Assembly: GCF_002074055.1 (NCBI RefSeq)
Contig: NZ_CP014619.1
Coordinates: 3,071,002 to 3,135,001 of the forward strand
Direction: 5' to 3'
Origin: Frondihabitans sp. 762G35
GTDB lineage: Bacteria; Actinomycetota; Actinomycetes; Actinomycetales; Microbacteriaceae
DNA: 64,000 bases
Shown: positions 14,494 through 23,002 of the stretch, one piece after another
Position numbering within the stretch: position 1 is the stretch's first letter
Layout: every line of letters starts with the position of its first letter
The notes under the pieces: model-generated
What the model was told of the DNA's origin: nothing
What the model saw: only the letters and a program-made list of their open reading frames with translations
Databases searched by the model: none
Made by a program: the position numbers and the translations under genes

Positions 14494-15957
14494 TCAGGCC
14501 CCGAAGCGGCCGGTCAGCCGGCGGTGGAACCCGGTGCTCCGCTCGTCGAGCCCCTCGATCGTGACCCGCGCGCCGTGGTCGCGGTACTTCGTCTCGACGG
14601 CGTCGAGGGCCGCGACGGTCGAGGCGTCCCAGATCTGGGCGTGCCGCAGGTCGATCGTGACCTCGGCGGGGTCCTCGGCGTAGGAGAAGCGCTCGACCAG
14701 GTCGTTGCTGCTGCCGAAGAAGAGCGGGCCCCGGACGTCGTAGCGGACGGCCCCGACCGTGTCGGCGACGCGCTCGACGCTGATGACGTGGGCCACGCGC
14801 CGGGCGAAGAGGACCATCGCGAGCACGACCCCCACGACGACCCCGTAGGCGAGGTTGTCGGTGGCGACGACGACCGCGACGGTGACCCCCATCACGAGCG
14901 TCTCCGGGATCGGCATGCGCTTGAGGGTCGAGGGCTTGACGCTGTGCCAGTCGACCGTCGTCACGGCGACCACCATCATCACCGCGGCGAGCGCGACCAT
15001 CGGGATCCGCCCCATGATGCCGCTGAGCCCCGTGACGAGCGCCAGGAGGAACAGCCCCGCGACGATCGTCGAGATGCGGGTGCGAGCGCGCCCCGTCTTC
15101 ACGTTCAGGACCGTCTGACCGATCATCGCGCATCCGGCGATCCCGCCGTAGAACCCGGCGAGGATGTTCGACACGCCGAGCCCCCACGACTCGCGCCCCT
15201 TGTGCGAAGGGGTGTCGGTCATCTCGTCGACGAGCTTGGCCGTCAGCAGGCTCTCCATCAGCCCGACGAACGCGACGCTGAGCGCGGTCGGCCAGATGAT
15301 CTGCAGGGTGCCGAGGTCGAGCGGCACGGTCAGGGGCGTGAGGCCCGGCAGGATGCCCGTGAGCGGCCCCTCGTCGGCGACGTTCGGCACCGTCAGCCCG
15401 GCGACGATCACGACCGCCGTCACCACGACGATGGCGACCAGCGGCGACGGCACCGCCTTCGTGAACCGGGGCAGGATCACGATGATCGCCAGCGTCACGG
15501 CGAAGAGGAGGTAGGCGAGCCACGGGACGCCGATCACGTGCGGCACCTGCGCCACGAAGATCAGGACGCCGAGGGCGTTGACGAAGCCCGTCATGACGGA
15601 CCGGGGGATGAAGCGCATGAGGCGGGCGAGGCCGGCGAAGCCGAAGGCGATCTGCACGACCCCGGCGAGGACGACCGTCGGCAGGACGTACTCCACGCCG
15701 TGCTCGCGGACGAGCGGGGCGATGACGAGGGCGACGGATCCGGCCGCGGCGGTGATGACGCCGGGGCGTCCGCCGAGGATCGACATGCTGATCGCGAGGA
15801 CGATGGACGCCACGAGGCTGACCATCGGATCGACGCCGGCGACGATCGAGAACGAGATGACCTCGGGCACGAGGGCCAGAGTGGTGACGAGGCCCGCGAG
15901 CACCTCGCGGGAGAGCTGGCGCGGCTGGCGCAGCGCGCTGAGGACGGTCGTGGACAC
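14494..15957 (-). CDS. SulP family inorganic anion transporter
   Basis: The 487-residue protein starts at GTG with GGAG upstream. It has 10-12 hydrophobic segments of the SulP/SLC26 type (LAGLVTTLALVPEVISFSIVAGVDP is the conserved first-helix region), and a C-terminal STAS domain (residues ~400-487, RGPLFFGSSNDLVERF… IDLRHAQIWDASTVAALD). Bacterial SulP proteins carry sulfate, bicarbonate or dicarboxylates. It is divergent from the MerR gene at 16055 and may be its target. Confidence 0.9.
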   Translation of the reverse strand: MSTTVLSALRQPRQLSREVLAGLVTTLALVPEVISFSIVAGVDPMVSLVASIVLAISMSILGGRPGVITAAAGSVALVIAPLVREHGVEYVLPTVVLAGVVQIAFGFAGLARLMRFIPRSVMTGFVNALGVLIFVAQVPHVIGVPWLAYLLFAVTLAIIVILPRFTKAVPSPLVAIVVVTAVVIVAGLTVPNVADEGPLTGILPGLTPLTVPLDLGTLQIIWPTALSVAFVGLMESLLTAKLVDEMTDTPSHKGRESWGLGVSNILAGFYGGIAGCAMIGQTVLNVKTGRARTRISTIVAGLFLLALVTGLSGIMGRIPMVALAAVMMVVAVTTVDWHSVKPSTLKRMPIPETLVMGVTVAVVVATDNLAYGVVVGVVLAMVLFARRVAHVISVERVADTVGAVRYDVRGPLFFGSSNDLVERFSYAEDPAEVTIDLRHAQIWDASTVAALDAVETKYRDHGARVTIEGLDERSTGFHRRLTGRFGA

Positions 15958-16018
15958 GAGCGGCTCCGGAGGTCGGGGGACGGGATCGGGAGGCTCACCG
16001 TTGCGCCGCGCCAACTCT

Positions 16019-16034
16019 ACCCTGACGTAAGGGT
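16019..16034. promoter_or_regulatory. Inverted repeat ACCCT-N6-AGGGT, candidate MerR operator
   Basis: A palindrome centred on GACGTA lies 20 bases before the MerR start and in the shared promoter of the SulP gene. MerR proteins bind such repeats within a long promoter spacer. Confidence 0.5.
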
Positions 16035-16054
16035 TGGTTTGAGAGGATGGACCC

Positions 16055-16456
16055 ATGGCAGACGAGATGACGGCCGAGGAACTCCTCGCGACGATGCACA
16101 TCGGCGAGCTCGCCGAGCGCTCGCGCCTGTCGCTCCGGACGATCAGGCACTACGACGAGGTGGGGCTGCTCAAGCCCTCCGGGCGCACCGAGGGCGGCTT
16201 CCGGCTGTACACGGAGGGCGACTTCCGGCGGCTCCTGCTGATCCGCCGGATGAAGCCGCTGGGCTTCAGCCTCGAGGCCATGGCCGACCTTCTGCGCATC
16301 ATCGACGCGCTCGACGCGGCCGACGGCGGCCCGGCGACCGCGGAGCTCCGGGAGGAGCTCGACGCGTTCGTCGTCGACGCGGCCGAACGCCGCGCGAAGC
16401 TCGAGGAGCAGCTCGCGATGGCCGACGAGTTCATCGACCTGCTGCGCGCCCAGTAG
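16055..16456 (+). CDS. MerR family transcriptional regulator
   Basis: The 133-residue protein has the MerR winged helix HIGELAERSRLSLRTIRHYDEVGLLKPSGR…GGFRLYTEGDFRRLLLIRRMKPLGFSLEAM and a short coiled-coil dimer helix (residues ~95-133). There is no C-terminal effector domain and no metal-binding Cys cluster, so the inducing signal is not obvious. It is divergent from SulP, which may be its target. ATG is preceded by GAGAGGATGG. Confidence 0.88.
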   Translation: MADEMTAEELLATMHIGELAERSRLSLRTIRHYDEVGLLKPSGRTEGGFRLYTEGDFRRLLLIRRMKPLGFSLEAMADLLRIIDALDAADGGPATAELREELDAFVVDAAERRAKLEEQLAMADEFIDLLRAQ

Positions 16457-16507
16457 CGAGCGCTCGGTCGCCGACGGGAGCGCTGTTCCCCGCGCCGGCG
16501 GCCGCGC

Positions 16508-16930
16508 TCAGTGCAGCCCGGTGACCTGGCCGATGAGCTTCTGGATGAACGGGATGGTGTCCTGCACCTGGGTCACGCTCGCGAGCGCCGTGGCGACGAG
16601 CGGCCAGACGGAGCCGACCAGCGTCGCGATCACGGCCGCGACGGCGGTGATCCACGAGACGGCCCCGATGCGCGACGCGTACGTCAGCGCGAGGAACACC
16701 AGCGCCACGAGGTAGCTGATCACGATCGATGCCGTGACGGCCCCGACCGGGACGTCGAGGGCCCCGATCGTCGTCGCGTCCGCCGCTCCGATCAGGCCGA
16801 GGACGGGCAGCAGGATCCCGGCGACGATCGCCACGCAGAGGACCGTCCCGGTGATGAGCGCCGCCCAGACCGAGCGGGGCCGACGTCGTCGGACCCCGCG
16901 CGATCGCACGGCCGAACCGCGGCCCCTCAC
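16508..16930 (-). CDS. Small polytopic membrane protein, last gene of the stress operon
   Basis: The 140-residue protein has a basic N-terminus and about four hydrophobic segments (from residue ~22 to ~125). Its GTG start overlaps the stop of the preceding Asp23-LEA gene (GTGA, 16927-16930), so it is translationally coupled to it. No family is recognised. By position it probably acts in the cell envelope with the Asp23/AmaP proteins. Confidence 0.7.
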   Translation of the reverse strand: MRGRGSAVRSRGVRRRRPRSVWAALITGTVLCVAIVAGILLPVLGLIGAADATTIGALDVPVGAVTASIVISYLVALVFLALTYASRIGAVSWITAVAAVIATLVGSVWPLVATALASVTQVQDTIPFIQKLIGQVTGLH

Positions 16931-17976
16931 GAGTCGGAGGCGGCCCGGTCGGCCGCGGTGGCTGCGTCGTGGGCGGCGTCGGAGGCGTCGTGAGCCGCGT
17001 CCGCGGCGTCGTCCGCCGCATCGGCCGCGCGGTCGGCGGCGTGATCGGCCTTGTCGGCGGCGACCTCGGCGGCATCGCCGGCCTTGTCGGCGGCGACCTC
17101 GGCGGCGTCGCCGGCCCTGTTGGCGGCATCGTCGAGCGTGTCGGCGGCGCGGTCCGCGACGTCGGCGGTCCGGCTCCGCGCCGAATCCGTCGCGTCGGCG
17201 GTCTTCGCGGCGGCCGCGTCGACCACGTCGGCGTGCGCGTCCGAGGCGTCGGCGGCCTTGTCCCGAGCCGTGTCGACCAGAGCGCCGACGGTGTCGGTGA
17301 CCCGGTCGGTCGCCTCCCGCGTGGCGTCGGAGGCCCGACCCGCGGCGTCCTGCGTGGCCTCGGAGGCTCGACCGGCTGCCTCCTGCGTGGCTGCGGCGGC
17401 GCGACCCGCCGCGTCGAGAGCGGCATCGGAGGCGCGACCCGCCGCCTCCTGCGCCCGGCCCGCGGCGTCGCGGGCGACGTCGGCGGCCTTGCCGGCGGTC
17501 TCCTTGACCGAGTCGGTGGCGGCGGTGGTCGCGGCCGAGACGGACGCGACCGCGTCGTCGAGGACCTCGACGGGGTCGGTGTCGAACGGACCGTGGACGT
17601 CGGTCACGGTGATGTTGACCTCGACGGGCTCGGAGGAGAGCTGCGAGGCGGCGCGGATCACCTGGCGCCGCGTCTCCTCGACGACGGCGACGACGGGGTG
17701 CGGGTACTCGACCACGAGGTCGAGGTCGACGGTCGTCACGCCGTCGGCGCTGGCCACGGTGACCCCGGGGCTCGTGCTCGTCCCGAGGACGGCACGGCGC
17801 GCGCGGTCGAGGGTGCGTGCCGCGACGCCGCCCAGGTGGTGGACGCCCGTCACGGCGGTGGCGGTCTCGGCGACGGTCGTCCCGACGAGGTGGAGCGTGC
17901 TCTCCCCACCGGGGTGCGACCGGTCGATCCCGCCGAGGTCGATGGTGGCTGGTTGCGGACGCGTGGCGTCGGTCAT
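16927..17976 (-). CDS. Asp23/Gls24 protein fused to an LEA-like repeat tail
   Basis: The 349-residue protein has an Asp23/Gls24 domain in its first ~135 residues (GVTVASADGVTTVDLDLVVEYPHPV…EVNITVTDVHGPF). The remaining ~210 residues are almost only A, D, R, K, E, T and S in a helical pattern of about 11 residues (for example AAGRASEATQD, AAGRASDATRE, later DAAEVAADKAG). This repeat type is like group-3 LEA and apolipoprotein-type amphipathic helices that protect membranes or proteins in drought and salt stress. It follows the aquaporin gene by 32 bases. Confidence 0.8.
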   Translation of the reverse strand: MTDATRPQPATIDLGGIDRSHPGGESTLHLVGTTVAETATAVTGVHHLGGVAARTLDRARRAVLGTSTSPGVTVASADGVTTVDLDLVVEYPHPVVAVVEETRRQVIRAASQLSSEPVEVNITVTDVHGPFDTDPVEVLDDAVASVSAATTAATDSVKETAGKAADVARDAAGRAQEAAGRASDAALDAAGRAAAATQEAAGRASEATQDAAGRASDATREATDRVTDTVGALVDTARDKAADASDAHADVVDAAAAKTADATDSARSRTADVADRAADTLDDAANRAGDAAEVAADKAGDAAEVAADKADHAADRAADAADDAADAAHDASDAAHDAATAADRAASDS

Positions 17977-18008
17977 GAGTGGCTCCTAGGGATTGTGGTG
18001 GGGCTCGG

Positions 18009-18821
18009 TCAGTCGCCGAGGGTGAGCGCTCGCGTCCGCGAGAGCTGGCGGTGCAGGAGGCCCGCGACGGCCGCGCCCACGAGCGGGGCGACGATGAAGA
18101 CCCAGACCTGCGCGAGCGCCGTGGGGCCGCCGTAGACCGCGGCGGCGATCGAGCGCGCCGGGTTCACCGAGGTGTTGCTGACGGGGATGCTGATCAGGTG
18201 GATCAGCGTGAGGGTGAGGCCGATGCCGAGGGGGGCGATCGCCTTGTATTCCGGCTTGGCGGTGATCGACAGGATCACGGTCACGAAGACGCCGGTGAGG
18301 ATGATCTCGGTCAGGAGGACGGCCCCGAGGCCGAACCCGCCCGGCGACGAGGCGCCGAAGCCGTTCGACGCGAAGCCCTTGGCCTGGGCGGCGGCGAGGT
18401 AGCCGCTCGGCCCGTTGGCGGCGATCGCGGCGAGGGCGCTCGAGGCGACGACGCCGCCGACGAGCTGCGCCACGATGTAGCCGGGCACGTGCCGCCACTC
18501 GGTGCGGCCCGCGATGGCGAGACCGACGGTGACGGCGGGGTTGAAGTGGCCGCCGGAGATGTGTCCGACGGCGTAGACGCCGGCCATGACGGTCAGGCCG
18601 AAGGCGAGGGCCACACCGAGGAAGCCCACGCCCGTGGCGTTCTGCGCGTCCGGGAACGCCGATGCGTAGAGGGCGGTCCCCACCCCGCCGAAGACGAGGA
18701 GGAAGGTTCCGAACACCTCGGCCAGGAGGCGCGAGGTCGTCGGGTAGGTCTGGGCCTGCTGAGCACGCTGCTCGGCGGTGGATCGGCTCACGGGCCGTTT
18801 GTTGCTCACGATGTTCTCCAT
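18009..18821 (-). CDS. aqpZ: Aquaporin (MIP family)
   Basis: The 270-residue membrane channel has both NPA boxes (GGHFNPAVTVG and TSVNPARSIAAA) and six predicted helices. The Arg after the second NPA and the His in helix 5 region (LTLIHLISIPVSNTSVNPARS) fit the water-selective AqpZ filter rather than a glycerol facilitator. A longer than usual, charged N-terminal extension (~28 residues) precedes helix 1. It lies inside the Asp23/AmaP operon, which suggests joint control in osmotic or envelope stress. Confidence 0.88.
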   Translation of the reverse strand: MENIVSNKRPVSRSTAEQRAQQAQTYPTTSRLLAEVFGTFLLVFGGVGTALYASAFPDAQNATGVGFLGVALAFGLTVMAGVYAVGHISGGHFNPAVTVGLAIAGRTEWRHVPGYIVAQLVGGVVASSALAAIAANGPSGYLAAAQAKGFASNGFGASSPGGFGLGAVLLTEIILTGVFVTVILSITAKPEYKAIAPLGIGLTLTLIHLISIPVSNTSVNPARSIAAAVYGGPTALAQVWVFIVAPLVGAAVAGLLHRQLSRTRALTLGD

Positions 18822-18915
18822 CCGTGTCGGAGCGCGCCCCGCCGCGGCCGGTCGCCGCCCGGTTGAGGGCGGCGACCGGCGACCGGCGAGCAGGCGCTGT
18901 GCTGGGTCGGACGCG

Positions 18916-19521
18916 TCAGGCGACGCGGGCCGTGGAACTGAGGTTCGCGCGGAGACCGCCGACGATCTGGACGACGACCGGGGTCTCGGCGCCGAGCAGC
19001 TCGTCCCACTCGCGGACCGCCCTGTCGACCGACGCGCGGATGGCGACGGGCGAGACGCCGCGGCGCGTGTGCGCCGTGACCCTCAGGACGTTCTGCTTGC
19101 GGATCTCGAAGGCGACCACGTCGACGGAGACGATCGCGGGATCCCGGGAGAGGGCCTCCTCGAGGACCTCCTGGGCGACCTTGGCGTCGACGGTGAGAGT
19201 TCCGCCCGTGGGGCTTCCCGCTCCTGCCGCCTGGTCGACCCGGAGGAGGGTGGAGGTGCGTCCGTGACCCTGGCGGAACACGAACCAGAGGAGCAGGACG
19301 ATCAGGACGAGCGCCACGGCGGCGGACACCCAGAGGATCCAGGGCTGGCCGCCCGAGAGCGCGTCACCGGTCGGACCGGAGGCGTCCTTCGCCCCGTTCG
19401 AGACGGACTTCTGCACGCTGGGGATGAGGGCTCCCGCCGCAACGGCACCGCCGGCCACGAGGAGCACGAGCCCCACGAGGAAGACGAGGCCACGGTTGAG
19501 GAACCGGTTCGTGCTGTTCAT
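18916..19521 (-). CDS. AmaP-like alkaline shock membrane anchor protein
   Basis: The 201-residue protein starts MNSTNRFLNRGLVFLVGLVLLVAGG, with two membrane helices (about 10-32 and 60-82) separated by a short outside loop. A cytoplasmic Asp23-like domain follows (VDAKVAQEVLEEALSRDPAIVSVDV… LRVTAHTRRGVSPVAI). This is the layout of AmaP, which anchors Asp23 at the membrane. Its start overlaps the previous stop by one base (TGATG), so it is coupled to the DUF6286 gene. Confidence 0.85.
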   Translation of the reverse strand: MNSTNRFLNRGLVFLVGLVLLVAGGAVAAGALIPSVQKSVSNGAKDASGPTGDALSGGQPWILWVSAAVALVLIVLLLWFVFRQGHGRTSTLLRVDQAAGAGSPTGGTLTVDAKVAQEVLEEALSRDPAIVSVDVVAFEIRKQNVLRVTAHTRRGVSPVAIRASVDRAVREWDELLGAETPVVVQIVGGLRANLSSTARVA

Positions 19522-20096
19522 CAGTTGACCTTCGCTTTCTCGGAGAGTCGGACCCGGGCCCGGAGCTTCGGGCTGAAGTCGTAGGACGCCAGCTCGGAGT
19601 CCACCGCTTCCTGGATGCTCCGGGAGTCGACGGCACGGCCGGAGGTGCGCTGCAGCTCGACCTCGACGGTCCGGTGACCGACGGTCACGTGCACCTGGTC
19701 GGGGTCGACGTCACCGGCGTAGCTGGCCGTCTGAGCGACGCTCTGCGCGATGACGCGATCGTCGACGACGGCCGCCGTGCGGTCGATGGAGCCCCCGCGG
19801 CGACCGCGGCGACCGGGAGCGAACGACACGACGATCAGGATGATCCCGACGACGGCCACGACGGCTCCTGCCGCGGTGACGGCAGCGACGGGCGCGGAGG
19901 CCGCACCGAGCACCGCCGTTGCGGCGTCCTTCGGCGAGACGAGGAGCGCGGGCTGCCCGAGGGCGGCGAGCACCGCCTCGGTGCCGAGCCACGCGAAGAC
20001 CAGCATCAGCAGGACGGCGAGGACGATGGCCACGCCAGAGCGGGACGAGTGCGTCTCGCGGCGGACCACGCGACGGTAGATGGCGGGGTTCGTCAT
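19521..20096 (-). CDS. DUF6286-type membrane protein
   Basis: The 191-residue protein starts at ATG 20096. It has two membrane helices (about 22-42 and 72-95), a cytoplasmic basic stretch (APGRRGRRGG) and a C-terminal domain with QVHVTVGHRTVEVELQRTSG. Such proteins sit next to Asp23 genes in many actinobacteria and resemble AmaP in plan. It overlaps both neighbours by a few bases, so co-translation is likely. Confidence 0.78.
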   Translation of the reverse strand: MTNPAIYRRVVRRETHSSRSGVAIVLAVLLMLVFAWLGTEAVLAALGQPALLVSPKDAATAVLGAASAPVAAVTAAGAVVAVVGIILIVVSFAPGRRGRRGGSIDRTAAVVDDRVIAQSVAQTASYAGDVDPDQVHVTVGHRTVEVELQRTSGRAVDSRSIQEAVDSELASYDFSPKLRARVRLSEKAKVN

Positions 20097-20464
20097 GACA
20101 CCCTCTTTCTCTCGCGGAGATCGACACCGGTGATCCGGAGGTCGACGCGTCCGATCGTGGAACCGGTGAGCTGGAGGCAGCGGTCCCGGATGGTGGTCTG
20201 GGCCGCACCGAGACGCTCGAGGAGCGTGCCGGAGGAGCGCCGACCGACGTCGCCCAGGGGGCGGACGTGGATGGGCGACTTCGCGATCACGGTCAGGGAG
20301 CCGCGGTCGTCGACGAGCTCGACGCTCACGTCCGACGCGTCGACGCTCAGCGCCTCCGCGGTGACGGCCGACACGACGCGGCGCACGGCGCGCGAAGTGA
20401 TCTTCGTGCGGCCGTGGAGGCCAGGGCCGGCCGTCACAGCGCCGGCCGTCACCGCCGCGGTCAC
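20093..20464 (-). CDS. Asp23-like small protein
   Basis: The 123-residue protein starts at a GTG overlapping the stop of the DUF2273-like gene (GTGA, 20461-20464). Residues ~20-70 (TKITSRAVRRVVSAVTAEALSV…VELVDDRGSLTVIAKSPIHV) read like a shortened Gls24 fold, and the C-terminus has RVDLRITGVDLRERK, the typical closing strand. It has no membrane segment. It probably associates with the other Asp23 proteins at the membrane; direct evidence is its place in the operon. Confidence 0.72.
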   Translation of the reverse strand: MTAAVTAGAVTAGPGLHGRTKITSRAVRRVVSAVTAEALSVDASDVSVELVDDRGSLTVIAKSPIHVRPLGDVGRRSSGTLLERLGAAQTTIRDRCLQLTGSTIGRVDLRITGVDLRERKRVS

Positions 20465-20649
20465 GAGGACCGCCGCCCGCGGAGGGTGTCGGAGAGCGAG
20501 TGGAGGTCGAGTTTGCCCTCCACGACACGTCCGACGCCGTACCCGATCGCGATGGCGATCGCGACGAGGATCATGGCCCAGAAGCCGAAAGCGACGGCCG
20601 TCAGCGCCAGGACGGCGCCGATCAGCATGCCCTTGGTGGTCGGGGTCAC
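20461..20649 (-). CDS. DUF2273-like small membrane protein
   Basis: The 62-residue protein has two adjacent hydrophobic helices (TKGMLIGAVLALTAVAFGFWAMILVAIAIAIGYGVG, shown here to 20 at a time: TKGMLIGAVLALTAVAF and MILVAIAIAIGYGVGRV) and a short charged tail. Small DUF2273 proteins commonly sit beside asp23/amaP. Its GTG start overlaps the Asp23 stop as GTGA (20646-20649), so translation is coupled. Confidence 0.78.
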   Translation of the reverse strand: MTPTTKGMLIGAVLALTAVAFGFWAMILVAIAIAIGYGVGRVVEGKLDLHSLSDTLRGRRSS

Positions 20650-21089
20650 TTGACTCGGCTCTCGGTGTCGTCGTCCTCGTCCTTGTCGTCCGACGGGATG
20701 TAGACATCGGAGACGGTGACGTTGACCTCGGTGACCTCCATGCCGACGACCGTGGAGATGGCCTCGGTCACGGCGGAGCGGACGCTGTCGGCGAGCTTCT
20801 GGAGCTCGACCGGGTACTCGGCGACGACGATGATGTCGGCGGCGACCTGCTTCTCGCCGACCTCGACCGAGATGCCCTGGCCGCGGTCCTGCTGGTTGAT
20901 GGCGTTGCGGATGGCGCCGATCGCGCGGGCCGCACCGTTGCCGAGGTCGTGGACGCCGGGCACCTCGCGGGCGGCGATGCCGGCGACCTTCTCGACGACG
21001 CCGTCGGCGATCGTGTTCTTGCCGGAAGCGCTGCTGTGAGCGGGGGTGCTCTTGGCGACGGAGGTGCTGGTGGGGGTGACGTTGCTCAT
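20646..21089 (-). CDS. Asp23/Gls24 family envelope stress protein
   Basis: The 147-residue first gene of the stress operon. A flexible S/T-rich start is followed by the full Asp23 domain (NTIADGVVEKVAGIAAREVP, GVHDLGNGAARAIGAI, GISVEVGEKQVAADIIVVAE, VTEVNVTVSDVYIPSDD) and an acidic tail. Family members form a network at the membrane through AmaP and respond to alkali or envelope stress. It is close to identical in design to the lone gene at 33999. AAGGAG precedes the ATG, and GTTTCCTG lies about 130 bases upstream, as it also does before the other copy. Confidence 0.9.
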   Translation of the reverse strand: MSNVTPTSTSVAKSTPAHSSASGKNTIADGVVEKVAGIAAREVPGVHDLGNGAARAIGAIRNAINQQDRGQGISVEVGEKQVAADIIVVAEYPVELQKLADSVRSAVTEAISTVVGMEVTEVNVTVSDVYIPSDDKDEDDDTESRVK

Positions 21090-21271
21090 TGCGTTCTCCT
21101 TGACAACAAACGTGAAGCGCTGCCCCCGGGGCGGGAGCTGCGGTGACCGGCACTCGCTGGTCACATCATTGAGTCGTGCCCCGGGCCCCTGACGTCACGA
21201 CCCCTCAGGTTTCTGTCAGGAAACCATCGTGCAGGACTCGCTTTTCGGCCAGACGGAGGAAAATCGAGCGG

Positions 21272-22234
21272 CTATCTCCGGAGCGTCTGGTTCGGTTTCT
21301 CGGCGAATCTCGCCTGGTAGGCGGCGGCGAACCGACCGAGGTTCCCGAACCCCCACTCCCGCGCGACGGCACCCACGGTCGTCCGACCGGGATCCCCTCG
21401 CAGGAGCTCCGTACGGGCCCGGTCGAGGCGGACGTTCCGCAGATACGTCGACGGCGACACCCCCAGGTGGCGCTGGGTGGCGAGCTGCAGGGAGCGGGTG
21501 TGGAGCCCCGCGGCCCGCGCAGCGTCCGCCGGCGTCACCGGCTCGTGCGCGTGGTGCTGCAGGAAGTCGAGGGCCAGCCTCGTCTTGGCCATGGACGGCT
21601 TCCGGAGGACCAGCGGCACGTCCCACGCCCGCCAGGGGAAGAGAGCGAGGAGGGCGCGCGCGAGGTTGAGCTCGACGCCGAACCGCAGGAGCGGCGCCGT
21701 CGCGGCCTCGAGGAACGCCGCGGTCGCGTCCGAGACGGCGGTCCGCCAGCGGCCGAGGAGGCCGGAGTCCGGATCCGCCTCGTGGTCGAACGACACCGGC
21801 TGCGGAGGACCCGCATGGAACTCGGTGGCCACGTCCTCGAGGAACGCCGGGCCGAAGTGCACGAGATTCTGGCGGTGCGGGGTGAAGTCGACGGAGAAGC
21901 GGCGCTCCGCGGGGAGCAGGAAGGGGAGCGTCGACCCGCGCCGACGGAAGCGGTCGAGATCGAGGAGGCCTGCTCCTGCGCGGAACCAGGCCACGACGTA
22001 GTCGCGCAGGTGGTGCACGTCTCCCGCGAGCGACCCGGCGCAGTCGGAGGTGCGGAGGGCGACGCGGTCGTTGCCGAGCGAGGCGTACCGGAAGGTGAAC
22101 TCCTCCGACACGGGCGTCACGCGCAGGTCGGCACCGCCGAGGGCCTCGGCGTAGACCGCGGACGCCACCCGGGGGTCCGTTCCGACGGTCTCGAAGGAGC
22201 GCCCCTCGGCGGGCGTGAGGTGGGAATGCTGCAT
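21272..22234 (-). CDS. AraC family transcriptional regulator (paralog 1)
   Basis: The 320-residue protein has an N-terminal cupin-type sensor part (residues ~1-200; RRFSVDFTPHRQNLVHFGPA is a conserved block) and a C-terminal AraC domain with two helix-turn-helix motifs (DAARAAGLHTRSLQLATQRH; GAVAREWGFGNLGRFAAAYQ). It is one of three paralogs in the window, with the genes at 27781 and 32880. It is divergent from the sigma factor gene at 22445. Ligand and targets are unknown. Confidence 0.88.
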   Translation of the reverse strand: MQHSHLTPAEGRSFETVGTDPRVASAVYAEALGGADLRVTPVSEEFTFRYASLGNDRVALRTSDCAGSLAGDVHHLRDYVVAWFRAGAGLLDLDRFRRRGSTLPFLLPAERRFSVDFTPHRQNLVHFGPAFLEDVATEFHAGPPQPVSFDHEADPDSGLLGRWRTAVSDATAAFLEAATAPLLRFGVELNLARALLALFPWRAWDVPLVLRKPSMAKTRLALDFLQHHAHEPVTPADAARAAGLHTRSLQLATQRHLGVSPSTYLRNVRLDRARTELLRGDPGRTTVGAVAREWGFGNLGRFAAAYQARFAEKPNQTLRR

Positions 22235-22444
22235 GGACGTCCTTCGCGATCTCGGCCGCCGGAGCACGTCCTCCCGGGGAGGAGCGCAGCGAGCCACCGT
22301 TAGGACGATCCCGCGAGGACGAATGTCACAAATCCGCTCGGCACTCGCTTTCCGGCCAGCCGGATTGGCGGCGGACGCCGGGACTGGTAGGCACGGGGGG
22401 ACGGTGCGCGCGCGGCGGACCTCGAGACGCCGGAGGAGGCGATC

Positions 22445-23002
22445 ATCAGCGACGACGACCCGCTGCTCGGCGCCTCGGACGCGACCCTCGCCTCCCGCGC
22501 CGTCGACGGCGACATCCTGGCGTTCGAGCGTCTCGCCCGGCGGCACGGCCCCCTGATGCGCGTGTTCGCGGCGAAGCTCCTCGGCTCCGACATCGAGTCG
22601 GACGACGTCGTGCAGGAGGCGTTCCTCACCGGGTGGCGTCACCTCGGCGACCTCGACAGCCCGGCGCACATCCGCAACTGGCTGATGCGGATCGTCAGCC
22701 GCAAGGCCATCGATCGGATGCGGGTCCGCCGGACCCACGACGACATCGACGACTGGGACCCGCCCGCCCCGCCGGAACGCTCTCCCGAGCGGATCGTCGA
22801 GGCGCGGCTCCAGCTCGACGCCGCCTGGGAGGCCCTCGACCGGTTACCGGAGGATCAGCGACGGTGTTGGCTACTCCGTGAGACCGCCGGCTTCAGCTAC
22901 CAGGAGATCGCCGACGCGCTCGACCTTCCCGTCTCCACCGTCCGCGGCCTCCTGGCCCGGGCCCGCTCGTACCTGCTCCGCGAAATGGAGGCATGGCGAT
23001 GA
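22445..23002 (+). CDS. ECF-type sigma-70 factor, probable AUC start
   Basis: Sigma region 2 (RLARRHGPLMRVFAAKLLGS, DVVQEAFLTGWRHLGDLDSP, HIRNWLMRIVSRKAIDRMR) and region 4 (LDRLPEDQRRCWLLRETAGF, SYQEIADALDLPVSTVRGLL) are clear. The first ATG in frame (22556) would delete the start of region 2 (TLASRAVDGDILAFERLARR). The frame is open upstream only to a TAG at 22388 and has no ATG, GTG or TTG there that fits. A very strong GGAGGAGG (22432-22439) lies 5 bases before ATC 22445, so AUC initiation giving 185 residues is proposed. It is coupled to the Asp23-like gene at 22999. Confidence 0.75.
   Translation: MSDDDPLLGASDATLASRAVDGDILAFERLARRHGPLMRVFAAKLLGSDIESDDVVQEAFLTGWRHLGDLDSPAHIRNWLMRIVSRKAIDRMRVRRTHDDIDDWDPPAPPERSPERIVEARLQLDAAWEALDRLPEDQRRCWLLRETAGFSYQEIADALDLPVSTVRGLLARARSYLLREMEAWR

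Noticed and set aside
16927-17976. Plus-strand frame of 312 residues with Ala/Ser repeats
   Set aside because: It is the complement of the LEA-like repeat; the minus frame has the Asp23 domain and coupled neighbours.
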